Shown in pieces: positions 38,114-46,410 of a stretch of 64,000 bases of DNA. The stretch is from Bacteroides salyersiae WAL 10018 = DSM 18765 = JCM 12988. Its GTDB lineage: Bacteria > Bacteroidota > Bacteroidia > Bacteroidales > Bacteroidaceae. Location: contig NZ_KB905467.1 in NCBI RefSeq assembly GCF_000381365.1, positions 179,604 to 243,603 of the forward strand, read 5' to 3'. Positions within the stretch are counted from its first letter, which is position 1. Every line of letters starts with the position of its first letter. The translations under genes and the position numbers were made by a program. The notes beneath the pieces were generated by a model, which worked only from the letters and a program-made list of their open reading frames with translations, searched no databases and was not told where the DNA came from.

Positions 38114-40519
38114 TCAAAAGTCGATCAGCAGTCTGACATTGATTTGACGAGATGTAAGGTAATTGGGTACTGCAAACTGATTATTGTGCACATCAGTTAC
38201 CCAATAATAGGAGTTAACATTGCTGATATTAAGCAAATTGAAAACATCCAGTCCCAACCACATGCTGCGAATATTGCGCCCGAATCCGGTTTTGTGCTTA
38301 TCCGTATTATCAATTAAAACACGTGACATACCGATGTCTACACGGCGATAGGAGGGGGTGCGGTATACCGCTTCTTCTCGTCCGCTATGAGGCGGGCCGA
38401 AGGGCAATCCACCCGCTAAAGTCGCTTTGAGATTTAGTTTCCATTTGGTACTTTTGGGAAAGTAATCTGTAAAATAGAGTGACAGGTTATAGCGTTGGTC
38501 GGTAGGGCGGGGGAGCCACTTGCCGTTTATTTTTTCTTCGGTTTTCATTACGGAGAAAGTGAGCCAGGAATCGGTTCCCGGCACGAATTCCCCGAATAGT
38601 TTCATGTCGAGTCCTGTGGCATAACCGCTTGCCATGTTGCGTCCGTAATAACTGATACGGACGTTGTCTACATTGTATGGAATAAGGTTGCCCAGTGCTT
38701 TATAATATACTTCGGCTGTAAACTTGAAAGGACGTCCCACTGCCCGGAAGCTGTAATCACTTCCGATAACAAAGTGTATGGAACGTTGCGATTTGATGTT
38801 TTTATTGAGTGATACGCTTGCGACTCCGTCTACCATTGTGGTATCACGAAACTCCTTATAAAAAGGAGCTTGGTAATAGAGCCCCGTTGCTACGCGGAAT
38901 GTGAATTTTTCATTGAAATTCGGAATCAGCGCCAGAGAAGCCCTCGGACTTACAATGAATTCTTTATTCCAGCTCCAGTAGCTTCCACGCAGTCCGGCTG
39001 TAAGCGTGAACAGGCCTGCACCGGATTGGAATTTGTAACTGTCTTGTGCGTATATGGATAAACGGTTACTGTTGATGTCGTTTTTGGATGATAAACTGTA
39101 AATCAATTCCGGACCATTCGGTACTTGTGGTAATGAATATCCGGCTGAGTCGCGCATTTCCCATTCACGTAGTTTTTCTTTAATACGCTCTGCTTTTAAT
39201 TCCAGTCCCCATTGAATAGCATGGCGTTGGATGCGGTGTTGTCCTGTGAGCGAGTAGCTTTGTACATCTGCGTTGAGGTAGTTGCGGGCATGCTCCATAT
39301 AGGTACCCACACCGATTGTTTCACCTGTATCTGTGTCCGTATCCTCTTCGGAAGCATCTAATTCGTTGAGCCAATATTGCCCGGTAATGTCATAGGTTTC
39401 CTGCTCTTTTGTATGAAATGCAGAGGCCTGAAAAGTCAAGCTATTGTTTTCGTTGAATTTGTATGTGGCATTGGCTGCACCGAAGAATGTGCGGAATACA
39501 TCTCTTTCCTGACCGTCAAAATAAACCTTGAATTCACGTACCGAAGCCATTGTGCCGAATCGCGTGTTACGGTCTTCCGGTTGGAAGATGTATTTATTTT
39601 CTGAGATATTTCCGATGAATCCTATTTCCCAGCGTTTATTGGGACGCCAGTTTAAGTATGTCTGATAGTCGATGAATTGCGGATCGTATTCTCCTTTCGT
39701 ATCCAGTGTTCCCAATAGATAGCGGTTGCTTTTGTATCGTACGCTGTTGATCCACGAGAATTTCTTAGTGCCGAAACCTATGTATGCCGAAACTCCTAAC
39801 AGGCTGAAAGCCCCTGTTGCTTCGAAATGTTCCGGCTTTTTATATGTAATATCCAGTACGGATGACATTTTATCTCCATATTTCGCTTCGTATCCACCGG
39901 AAGAAAATCCAACGTTTTCTACCATATCCGGATTGATAAAGCTCAATCCTTCCTGCTGACCGGAACGGACCAATAACGGGCGGTAAACCTCTATACCATT
40001 GACGTATACCATATTTTCGTCGAAACTTCCTCCACGAACATTGTATTGTGAACTAAGTTCATTGTTTGAACTTACTCCGGCTTGTGTGGCAATGATCGAT
40101 TCTATATTTCCCCCCGAAGCATCCGGCATCCACTTGTTTGCTTTCATGTCTATTTGTTGCACGGTGTTGGTTTGCCGGCGACTTTCGGTAATCGTTACCT
40201 GGTCGAGTTCGTATCCTAATGCCGGCAACATCATGTTTATGCTGATATTTCCCTGTGGATTTACTAAAGTGCGTTTCCGCGTGTTATATCCGATCATGGA
40301 ATATATCACTGTTACCGTGTCTCTGGAAGTAAACTTGAGCGAGTATTTACCTTTTAGATTGCTGACCGTACCGATGGCCGTTCCCTCTATGCGTACGGTA
40401 GCCAGTTCGATCGGTTCTCCGTTATCGTCTGTAATGATGCCTCCGATTTTGACTTGTTGTGCCAAAGCGGGAAAGGTAAACAGTAAAAGCAGGTATATAA
40501 TTGAGAGACGATTGTTCAT
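38114..40519 (-). CDS. TonB-dependent outer membrane receptor
   Basis: 801 residues. Signal peptide to FPALAQ, then a CarbopepD_reg-like domain (GGIITDDNGEPIELATVRIE), a plug (MPDASGGNIESIIATQAGVS, then YNVRGGSFDENMVYVNGIEV) and a barrel ending VRLLIDF. It is shorter than SusC proteins and has no SusD partner, so it is a non-glycan-type receptor with unknown ligand. It follows the FemAB-like gene by 76 bp. Confidence 0.93.
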   Translation of the reverse strand: MNNRLSIIYLLLLFTFPALAQQVKIGGIITDDNGEPIELATVRIEGTAIGTVSNLKGKYSLKFTSRDTVTVIYSMIGYNTRKRTLVNPQGNISINMMLPALGYELDQVTITESRRQTNTVQQIDMKANKWMPDASGGNIESIIATQAGVSSNNELSSQYNVRGGSFDENMVYVNGIEVYRPLLVRSGQQEGLSFINPDMVENVGFSSGGYEAKYGDKMSSVLDITYKKPEHFEATGAFSLLGVSAYIGFGTKKFSWINSVRYKSNRYLLGTLDTKGEYDPQFIDYQTYLNWRPNKRWEIGFIGNISENKYIFQPEDRNTRFGTMASVREFKVYFDGQERDVFRTFFGAANATYKFNENNSLTFQASAFHTKEQETYDITGQYWLNELDASEEDTDTDTGETIGVGTYMEHARNYLNADVQSYSLTGQHRIQRHAIQWGLELKAERIKEKLREWEMRDSAGYSLPQVPNGPELIYSLSSKNDINSNRLSIYAQDSYKFQSGAGLFTLTAGLRGSYWSWNKEFIVSPRASLALIPNFNEKFTFRVATGLYYQAPFYKEFRDTTMVDGVASVSLNKNIKSQRSIHFVIGSDYSFRAVGRPFKFTAEVYYKALGNLIPYNVDNVRISYYGRNMASGYATGLDMKLFGEFVPGTDSWLTFSVMKTEEKINGKWLPRPTDQRYNLSLYFTDYFPKSTKWKLNLKATLAGGLPFGPPHSGREEAVYRTPSYRRVDIGMSRVLIDNTDKHKTGFGRNIRSMWLGLDVFNLLNISNVNSYYWVTDVHNNQFAVPNYLTSRQINVRLLIDF

Positions 40520-40595
40520 ATCCTTATTATCATCACTTGGCGTACTTTTCCGTATGGGAAAGTATCGCTTATTGAGTAATAACGAAAAAATCGTC

Positions 40596-41582
40596 TTAAA
40601 CGTATATCTTGGTAAATAAATTATTCAGCCATGTCCATCGGAAACGGAACCAACGACGTGTACTACTCTGTTTTCCACCGAAACGAAGAACAAAGTCACG
40701 ATACCCATGTTTTCTGAAGGGTAAACCTACATCCATAAATTCCAAATGCCGGAATCCGCGTTCGTATGCATCTTTCAAGGCCATCCATACGGCCAATATA
40801 CCGGGGTATTGCAGTGCATATGTTTTTCGCATTCCTCCCGAAAACCATAAGTAGGCGTTGTCTCCCGAATAAATGCAGGACGAACCGCCGATGATCTTGT
40901 CCTTATAGCGTACGATGAATATTTTTCCCTGTTCGCTACTTATCAGTCTTTTTTCCATGTGATAGAAGAACTCGATATTTGGAAAATGTTTGCGGATGTG
41001 TGATGAATATATTTTGTACAGCATACGCGAGAATTCCTCAATTTCTTCTATCGAGTGTGCTTCTTCTACTTTTGCTCCGTTTTTGAGTCCCTTTTTTATC
41101 TGTCGGATACGTGAGGGGCTGATACGCTCTTCTACCGAATGCTGGCTATGCAAGGAGTTACGTACCCGTAGCCAGTTGATGGGAAAATATCCGTTGGCAC
41201 GAAAATATTTATATCCGAATAATGCATTGTCGAGATTACGGAATTCGATCATAAAAGAGTCTCGTAAAACTTCTGTGGTGAGGTGCTCCAACATTTCGCC
41301 GAATATGGTTTCCTTGTCAGTATCTTCATCCGAGAGGTATTCTCCCGTACCGTATACTTCACAACGGCGGACGATAGAAGGAGGAAAGAGCTTTTTATTG
41401 GTACGGATGCCGGCCAGTAACCGGGCGATGGGTTTGCCGTTTTCTGTTGCTACGATGAATACAGGCTTATATCCCGGGGTTGCTTCATAGATCAGAAACA
41501 ACTCCTTGGAGTGAAATGTATTTTTTCCCGGCAAGTCGGGAATTTCGCTCCCGCGGTAATATGTAGTAAGCTTTAGGGGCAT
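40596..41582 (-). CDS. FemAB/GNAT-like acyltransferase
   Basis: 328 residues. The C-terminal half (about 160-310) resembles FemAB/Acetyltransf_6 proteins: SPSRIRQIKKGLKNGAKVEE, YKDKIIGGSSCIYSGDNAYL, YPGILAVWMALKDAYERGFR and FMDVGLPF. Such enzymes transfer aminoacyl or acyl groups to peptidoglycan precursors or lipids. The exact substrate is unknown. No signal peptide. Confidence 0.75.
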   Translation of the reverse strand: MPLKLTTYYRGSEIPDLPGKNTFHSKELFLIYEATPGYKPVFIVATENGKPIARLLAGIRTNKKLFPPSIVRRCEVYGTGEYLSDEDTDKETIFGEMLEHLTTEVLRDSFMIEFRNLDNALFGYKYFRANGYFPINWLRVRNSLHSQHSVEERISPSRIRQIKKGLKNGAKVEEAHSIEEIEEFSRMLYKIYSSHIRKHFPNIEFFYHMEKRLISSEQGKIFIVRYKDKIIGGSSCIYSGDNAYLWFSGGMRKTYALQYPGILAVWMALKDAYERGFRHLEFMDVGLPFRKHGYRDFVLRFGGKQSSTRRWFRFRWTWLNNLFTKIYV

Positions 41583-41639
41583 CTTGTGGCAAATTTACAT
41601 CTTTTATTTATCTTTTCAACAAGAAAAGGGATTGTTTTG

Positions 41640-41671
41640 TTGCAACATGTGATAGATGTTTGCTACATTTG
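41640..41671 (+). promoter_or_regulatory. Promoter of the carbonic anhydrase gene
   Basis: TTG (41640-41642), 21 bases, then TACATTTG (41664-41671). The start of transcription would fall near 41678, only about 7 bases before the first ATG. Confidence 0.55.
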
Positions 41672-41684
41672 TCATAACATTTAG

Positions 41685-42242
41685 ATGTCGAATAAGAATA
41701 TGGTAGAAGAAATTATTGCTTTTAACAAGCAGTTTGTAGAGAGCAAGGGATACGAAAAATATATAACCAATAAATATCCCGATAAGAAGCTTGCCATTCT
41801 TTCCTGTATGGATACCCGTTTGACAGAATTACTTCCTGCCGCTCTGGGTCTCAGAAATGGCGATGCAAAGATAATAAAAAATGCCGGTGCCGTTATTTCC
41901 CATCCTTTCGGCAGTGTGATCCGTAGTTTGTTGGTTGCTATATACGAGCTTGGTGTAGAAGATATTATGGTTATCGCCCATTCTGATTGCGGGGCTCATC
42001 ACATGGATAGCAATGAGATTCTTGAACGAATGAAAACTCGTGGTATCCGGGAAGATCTGATTGAGATGATACGCTTCTGTGGTGTTGATTTTGATTCCTG
42101 GCTCGGTGGTTTCGATGATACGCGGAAGTCGGTAAGTGAAACTGTTGATTCTATTATACATCATCCTTTGATACCGTCAGATGTACATGTTCATGGTTTT
42201 ATTATCGACTCACTGACCGGAGAACTAACGCAGGTTGTATAA
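41685..42242 (+). CDS. Beta-class carbonic anhydrase
   Basis: 185 residues. Zinc ligands Cys41 (SCMDTR), His99 and Cys102 (HSDCG) and the Asp43/Arg45 dyad are visible. It hydrates CO2 to bicarbonate in the cytoplasm. The promoter lies very close, so translation may start at the second Met (41700, MVEEIIAFNKQF) instead. A terminator follows directly. Confidence 0.95.
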   Translation: MSNKNMVEEIIAFNKQFVESKGYEKYITNKYPDKKLAILSCMDTRLTELLPAALGLRNGDAKIIKNAGAVISHPFGSVIRSLLVAIYELGVEDIMVIAHSDCGAHHMDSNEILERMKTRGIREDLIEMIRFCGVDFDSWLGGFDDTRKSVSETVDSIIHHPLIPSDVHVHGFIIDSLTGELTQVV

Positions 42243-42411
42243 AAAAAGGCAGAGCCTTATCGCCTGCCTTTATCTTTTTACGGTTATATACTTTTTTTGA
42301 CTGGTGCACCCGTTTGTAACAAATAGGGTGACCGTGTCTCTCTATTTCCGCCTCGCGGCTGGCTTTCCGATTCACTTTAATGTAATCGTCTTGTGTTATT
42401 CGCTTTTTCAT
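42202..42411 (-). CDS. Small basic conserved-type Bacteroides protein
   Basis: 69 residues, MKKRITQDDYIKVNRKASRE at the start, with a strongly basic middle (RVHQSKKVYNRKKIK). Similar short proteins occur in Bacteroides as far as I recall, but no function is known. Its 3' end overlaps the carbonic anhydrase 3' end and terminator tail to tail, so the stop may have shifted. Confidence 0.6.
   Translation of the reverse strand: MKKRITQDDYIKVNRKASREAEIERHGHPICYKRVHQSKKVYNRKKIKAGDKALPFFIQPALVLRSVSR
42245..42271 (+). terminator. Terminator of the carbonic anhydrase gene
   Basis: AAAGGCAG pairs with CTGCCTTT, followed by ATCTTTTT. Confidence 0.85.
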
Positions 42412-42488
42412 AACGATTGTTTTTTGTCAATACAAAGGTAATGATAAAAAATGAGATGTGATACGATTTGAAGAGGAATGCGTTCTAA

Positions 42489-42556
42489 TTTACACCTTTC
42501 GCACCTTTTCACCTTTTTGAATCGTTTTATTTATTGGTGATACGGGGTGAAGGTCC
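42489..42556. repeat. Single arm related to the foldback element at 29267
   Basis: It starts TTTACACCTTTC, continues CACCTTTTTGAATC, and ends TTGGTGATACGGGGTGAAGG. This follows the outer-to-inner order of the 29267-29534 arms over 68 bases. No opposite arm is seen nearby. The rest of 42412-42796 shows no gene. Confidence 0.65.
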
Positions 42557-42796
42557 TTATACTATGTCTTGTGGTTAATATAGGATCTTGCTTCTTTGAG
42601 TACTATATTTAGTGGCTTTTTATATTGATATAATGGATAAGAGTATTGCTCCACCTTGTATTATTCATTAATAGGGAGATATAGAGAAAATAGCGGATGT
42701 GTTGAAGAAGGATGAAATGGTGGTGATATGTTATTATTATTGCTGTATTTGGCAAGAGTCTCTTTCTTGATCCTGTGCTTTCTTTCAGTTTTTATA

Positions 42797-42804
42797 TGTA
42801 TCTT
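42797..42804 (+). promoter_or_regulatory. -7 box of the nitroreductase operon
   Basis: TATCTTTG fits TAnnTTTG, 41 bp upstream of the chosen nitroreductase start. Confidence 0.65.
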
Positions 42805-42845
42805 TGCACTTGCTTTTATTAAGAATTATAGAAAGCAGAAATAGT

Positions 42846-43382
42846 ATGGAAAATTTTAGTGAATTGATAAAGAACCGCCGTAGTATGCGGAAATTTACGG
42901 AGGAAGAACTTTCTCAGGAGCAGGTGGTAACTTTGTTGAAGGCTGCTTTGATGTCGCCTACTTCCAAGCGTAGCAATAGTTGGCAGTTTATTGCCGTGGA
43001 TGATAAAGAGATATTAAAGCAATTGGCACATTGTAAAGAGCAGGCTTCTTCGTTTATTGCCGATGCTGCATTGGCTATAGTTGTTACCGCTGATCCGTTG
43101 GCAAGCGATGTCTGGATTGAAGATGCTTCGATCGCTTCCATTCTGATTCAGCTCCAGGCGGAAGATTTAGGATTGGGTAGTTGCTGGGTGCAGGTTCGTG
43201 AACGTCAGGCTGCCAATGGTATGCCTTCGGATGAATTTGTACGTGAAGTCTTGGATATTCCTTTGCAACTTCAGGTTCTTTCCATCATCGCCATTGGGCA
43301 TAAAGGTATGGAACGCAAGCCTTTCAACGAGGACCATCTGCAATGGGAAAAAATTCATATCAATAAATTCGGAGGGAAATAA
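42846..43382 (+). CDS. Nitroreductase family protein
   Basis: 178 residues from MENFSELIKNRRSMRKFTEE. FMN-site motifs: RRSMRKF, SPTSKRSNSWQFIAV and ASIASILIQLQAEDLGLGSC. It is an FMN-dependent NAD(P)H oxidoreductase of broad substrate range. An upstream in-frame ATG at 42804 lies on the promoter and is rejected. First gene of a five-gene co-directional group with the membrane protein, DUF2520, KdsC and Maf genes. Confidence 0.93.
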   Translation: MENFSELIKNRRSMRKFTEEELSQEQVVTLLKAALMSPTSKRSNSWQFIAVDDKEILKQLAHCKEQASSFIADAALAIVVTADPLASDVWIEDASIASILIQLQAEDLGLGSCWVQVRERQAANGMPSDEFVREVLDIPLQLQVLSIIAIGHKGMERKPFNEDHLQWEKIHINKFGGK

Positions 43383-43384
43383 CC

Positions 43385-43720
43385 GTGGGTGCTGCCAAAG
43401 CTAACAATAACAGGGATACTTATAAAGCAACCGCCGTCACCTTGATTGTGATAGGAGTACTTTATCTCGTAGATAAACTGATACATTTTTCTGCCATTGG
43501 ATTGCCTTGGGTGATGAATAAAGATAATTTCTTGCTTTATACAGCGGTTATTTTTTTGTTTCTCAAACATGATAAATCCGTCGGACTTGTGCTGATAGGG
43601 CTTTGGCTTGTGATGAATATCGGCCTGATAGTGGCGTTGTTAGGCACTATGTCTGCTTATCTGCTGCCTTTGGCATTATTGATAATCGGCGGAATATTAT
43701 ATTTGATTTCAACACGATGA
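43385..43720 (+). CDS. Small integral membrane protein
   Basis: 111 residues from a GTG start 2 bp after the nitroreductase stop. Four hydrophobic segments are visible (for example VLIGLWLVMNIGLIVALLG and LLPLALLIIGGILYLI). No recognised function. It overlaps the next gene by ATGA, so the two are translationally coupled. Confidence 0.8.
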   Translation: MGAAKANNNRDTYKATAVTLIVIGVLYLVDKLIHFSAIGLPWVMNKDNFLLYTAVIFLFLKHDKSVGLVLIGLWLVMNIGLIVALLGTMSAYLLPLALLIIGGILYLISTR

Positions 43721-44511
43721 AAAGAAGTATAGAAGACACCCCAATTGTATTTATCGGTGCCGGAAACCTGGCGACAAACTTAGCGAAAGCTTTATATCGC
43801 AAGGGCTTTCGCATTGTGCAGATATACAGTCGCACGGAAGAATCTGCCCGTAACCTGGCTGAAAAAGTGGAAGCGGAATTCACTACCGATCTGGGAGATA
43901 TAAATCCGTATGCTCGCCTTTATATTGTGTCGTTGAAAGATTCTGCTTTTACAGAACTGCTACCTGATATTGTGGCCGGAAAAAGAAAGGAATCTTTGCT
44001 GGTACATACTGCCGGGAGTCTTCCGATGAGTGTCTGGGAAGGGTATGCGGAACATTATGGCGTATTCTATCCTATGCAGACGTTCAGTAAGCAGCGTGAA
44101 GTCGATTTCCGGGAAATTCCTTTCTTTATCGAAGCATCCACACCCGAAGATACGGAACTCTTGAAAGCGGTTGCCGCTACTTTGTCCGAGCGCGTTTATG
44201 AAGCAGACTCCGAACAGCGTAAAAGTCTTCATCTGGCGGCTGTTTTCACTTGTAACTTTACCAATCATATGTATGCTTTGGCGGCTGATTTGTTGGAAAA
44301 ATATCATCTTCCGTTTGATGTCATGTTGCCTTTGATTGATGAAACGGCCCGTAAAGTCCATGAATTGAAACCCAAAGCCGCCCAGACAGGACCAGCCATA
44401 CGGTATGATGAGAATGTTATCAACAATCATCTCGGTATGCTTTCGGACGATGTTGAAATGCAACGGCTTTATGAGTTGATCAGCCGCAGTATTTTCAATC
44501 GTAAATCATAA
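43717..44511 (+). CDS. Rossmann-fold DUF2520 (ProC-like) protein
   Basis: 264 residues. [18 protein letters not shown] is an NAD(P)-binding Rossmann motif. The C-terminal helical domain ([20 protein letters not shown]) is typical of DUF2520 proteins related to pyrroline-5-carboxylate and ketopantoate reductases. The substrate is unknown. It starts inside the stop codon of the membrane protein gene. Confidence 0.88.
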   Translation: MKRSIEDTPIVFIGAGNLATNLAKALYRKGFRIVQIYSRTEESARNLAEKVEAEFTTDLGDINPYARLYIVSLKDSAFTELLPDIVAGKRKESLLVHTAGSLPMSVWEGYAEHYGVFYPMQTFSKQREVDFREIPFFIEASTPEDTELLKAVAATLSERVYEADSEQRKSLHLAAVFTCNFTNHMYALAADLLEKYHLPFDVMLPLIDETARKVHELKPKAAQTGPAIRYDENVINNHLGMLSDDVEMQRLYELISRSIFNRKS

Positions 44512-44539
44512 ATTGTTTAATTGTAAAATCTATTTTCTA

Positions 44540-45061
44540 GTGAGTACAATCAACTATGATCTTAAAAAGATAAAGGCTCTGGCTTTTGATGTGGATGGAG
44601 TTTTGAGCGCTGATATGATTCCCTTACATATTTCGGGAGAGCCGATGCGTACGGTGAACATAAAGGATGGTTATGCGCTTCAACTGGCTGTAAAGCAGGG
44701 ATTACACGTTGCCATTATTACAGGTGGCCGGACGGAAGCCGTTCGTATCCGCTTTTCTGCACTTGGAATAACCGATTTGTATATGGGCTCTGCCGTGAAG
44801 ATACATGATTATCGTGATTTTCGTGAGAAATACGGCCTTTCGGATGAGGAGATATTGTATATGGGAGATGATATACCCGATATTGAAGTGTTGCGGGAAT
44901 GTGGTTTGCCGTGTTGTCCTAAAGACGCTGCTCCTGAAGTAAAGGCTGTTGTCAAATACATTTCTCATGCTGCCGGTGGTTATGGTTGCGGGCGTGATGT
45001 GGTTGAACAAGTGCTGAAAGTGCATGGTAAATGGATGTCCGATGATGCTTTCGGATGGTAG
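44540..45061 (+). CDS. kdsC: 3-deoxy-D-manno-octulosonate 8-phosphate phosphatase
   Basis: 173 residues from a GTG start ([20 protein letters not shown]). A capless HAD enzyme: DVDGVLS (nucleophile Asp), ITGGRTEAV and [12 protein letters not shown]. It removes phosphate from KDO-8-P in lipid A/LPS core synthesis. The neighbouring genes do not belong to LPS synthesis. Confidence 0.92.
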   Translation: MSTINYDLKKIKALAFDVDGVLSADMIPLHISGEPMRTVNIKDGYALQLAVKQGLHVAIITGGRTEAVRIRFSALGITDLYMGSAVKIHDYRDFREKYGLSDEEILYMGDDIPDIEVLRECGLPCCPKDAAPEVKAVVKYISHAAGGYGCGRDVVEQVLKVHGKWMSDDAFGW

Positions 45062-45126
45062 GGGGACGATTAGAAAATTAATAATTAAAAAGAGGGATGT
45101 ACCGATAATTGGTACACGATGAGATT

Positions 45127-45708
45127 ATGCTTGATAATTTAAAGAAATTCAATATTGTACTCGCTTCTAATTCTCCCCGTAGAAAAGAGTTAATGTCTGG
45201 TTTGGGAGTCGATTATGTGGTAAAGACACTTCCCGATGTTGATGAATCCTATCCGGATACATTGCAGGGGGAGGAAATACCGGCTTATATCTCTCGTGAA
45301 AAAGCGGAGGCCTATCAATCTATGATTGAACCGGATGAACTGCTTATCACGGCTGATACTATCGTATGGATGAATGGAGAAGTACTTGGTAAACCGAAGG
45401 ATAGGGAAGATGCAATACGTATGTTGCGTAAACTTTCCGGTGCTTCTCATCAGGTGATTACAGGGGTTTGTTTGACAACAAAAGGGTGGCAAAATAGTTT
45501 TACGGTCACAACGGATGTGACATTTGCTGTATTGTCAGAAGAGGAAATTGTCTATTATGTCGATAAGTATTCTCCAATGGATAAAGCCGGTGCTTATGGA
45601 GTACAAGAGTGGATTGGCTTTATCGGAGTAGAATCGATTTCGGGTAGTTATTATAATGTGATGGGGCTACCGGTACAGAAGTTGTACAGAGAATTGATTA
45701 AGCTCTGA
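45127..45708 (+). CDS. maf: Maf-like nucleotide pyrophosphatase
   Basis: 193 residues from MLDNLKKFNIVLASNSPRRK. SNSPRRKEL binds phosphate, TADTIVW carries the catalytic Asp, and SPMDKAGAYGVQEWIG is a Maf hallmark. It hydrolyses non-canonical NTPs (dTTP/UTP type) and is linked to septum control. I prefer the second Met; the upstream one adds six residues not found in the family. Confidence 0.93.
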   Translation: MLDNLKKFNIVLASNSPRRKELMSGLGVDYVVKTLPDVDESYPDTLQGEEIPAYISREKAEAYQSMIEPDELLITADTIVWMNGEVLGKPKDREDAIRMLRKLSGASHQVITGVCLTTKGWQNSFTVTTDVTFAVLSEEEIVYYVDKYSPMDKAGAYGVQEWIGFIGVESISGSYYNVMGLPVQKLYRELIKL

Positions 45709-45730
45709 TTTTTTTAATGGATGTTATAAA

Positions 45731-45771
45731 TAATAAAAAAGGATATCGCTTAGCAATATCCTTTTTTATTA
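45731..45771. terminator. Bidirectional terminator
   Basis: TAATAAAAAAGGATAT (45731-45746) pairs with ATATCCTTTTTTATTA (45756-45771), between the convergent maf and RRM genes. Confidence 0.92.
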
Positions 45772-45784
45772 TCAGAATTGTATT

Positions 45785-46030
45785 TTAATTTCTGGGTAAT
45801 GCTTCTTTCACTACCATCGGACGGCCTGCATATTCTGCACCGTTTAATTCAGAGATAGCGTTTTTAGCTTCTGATGTTTCCGGCATTTCGATAAAAGCGA
45901 AACCTTTTGATCTTCTTGTCTCACGATCAGTGATGATCTTTACAGATTCTACTGTTCCATACTCTTCCATTACTTGTCTCAAATCTGATTCCTTAACATT
46001 ATAGCTAAGGTTTCCAACATACATATTCAT
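45785..46030 (-). CDS. RRM-type RNA-binding protein
   Basis: 81 residues, essentially one RRM: RNP2 MYVGNL and RNP1 KGFAFIEM. Small stand-alone RRM proteins are common in Bacteroides and act as global RNA chaperones or regulators. The 380 bp upstream hold no gene, and I see no clear -7 box there. Confidence 0.93.
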   Translation of the reverse strand: MNMYVGNLSYNVKESDLRQVMEEYGTVESVKIITDRETRRSKGFAFIEMPETSEAKNAISELNGAEYAGRPMVVKEALPRN

Positions 46031-46313
46031 AAATGTAAATATAAAAAAATTAATAATGCAATAAAAAAGTTTTGAGAAAAGGTGATCAGAATGGAAATAC
46101 TCAATGTAGATAACTGAGGAGATACATATGTGAAAGCAAATCGTTATAAACCTCTTATTGTTTCATGCTACAAAGAAACACATTTTTATTGGAACTGCAT
46201 TATATATCTATTCTTTTTATCATAATAATATCCTTTTTTGTGAATAAAGGTCGTAAATTAACAGATTGCTTATGATAAAATAAATAAAGGCTACCGAATG
46301 TTCAAAAGATAAT

Positions 46314-46368
46314 AAGCCTGTTTAAATTTTCCTCTCAAAATAATACTGAGCAAAATTTAAACAGGCTT
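46314..46368 (-). terminator. Terminator of the large TPR gene
   Basis: AAGCCTGTTTAAATTTT (46314-46330) is perfectly inverted at 46352-46368, 43 bp after the stop codon. Confidence 0.85.
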
Positions 46369-46410
46369 TAAAGAACGGTAACCCTTATGACTTTGATGTA
46401 TAGCTTGGCT

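Noticed and set aside
38114..40519. Second SusC-type glycan importer
   Set aside because: It is about 200 residues shorter than SusC, lacks the SusC signature after the regulatory domain and has no SusD partner.
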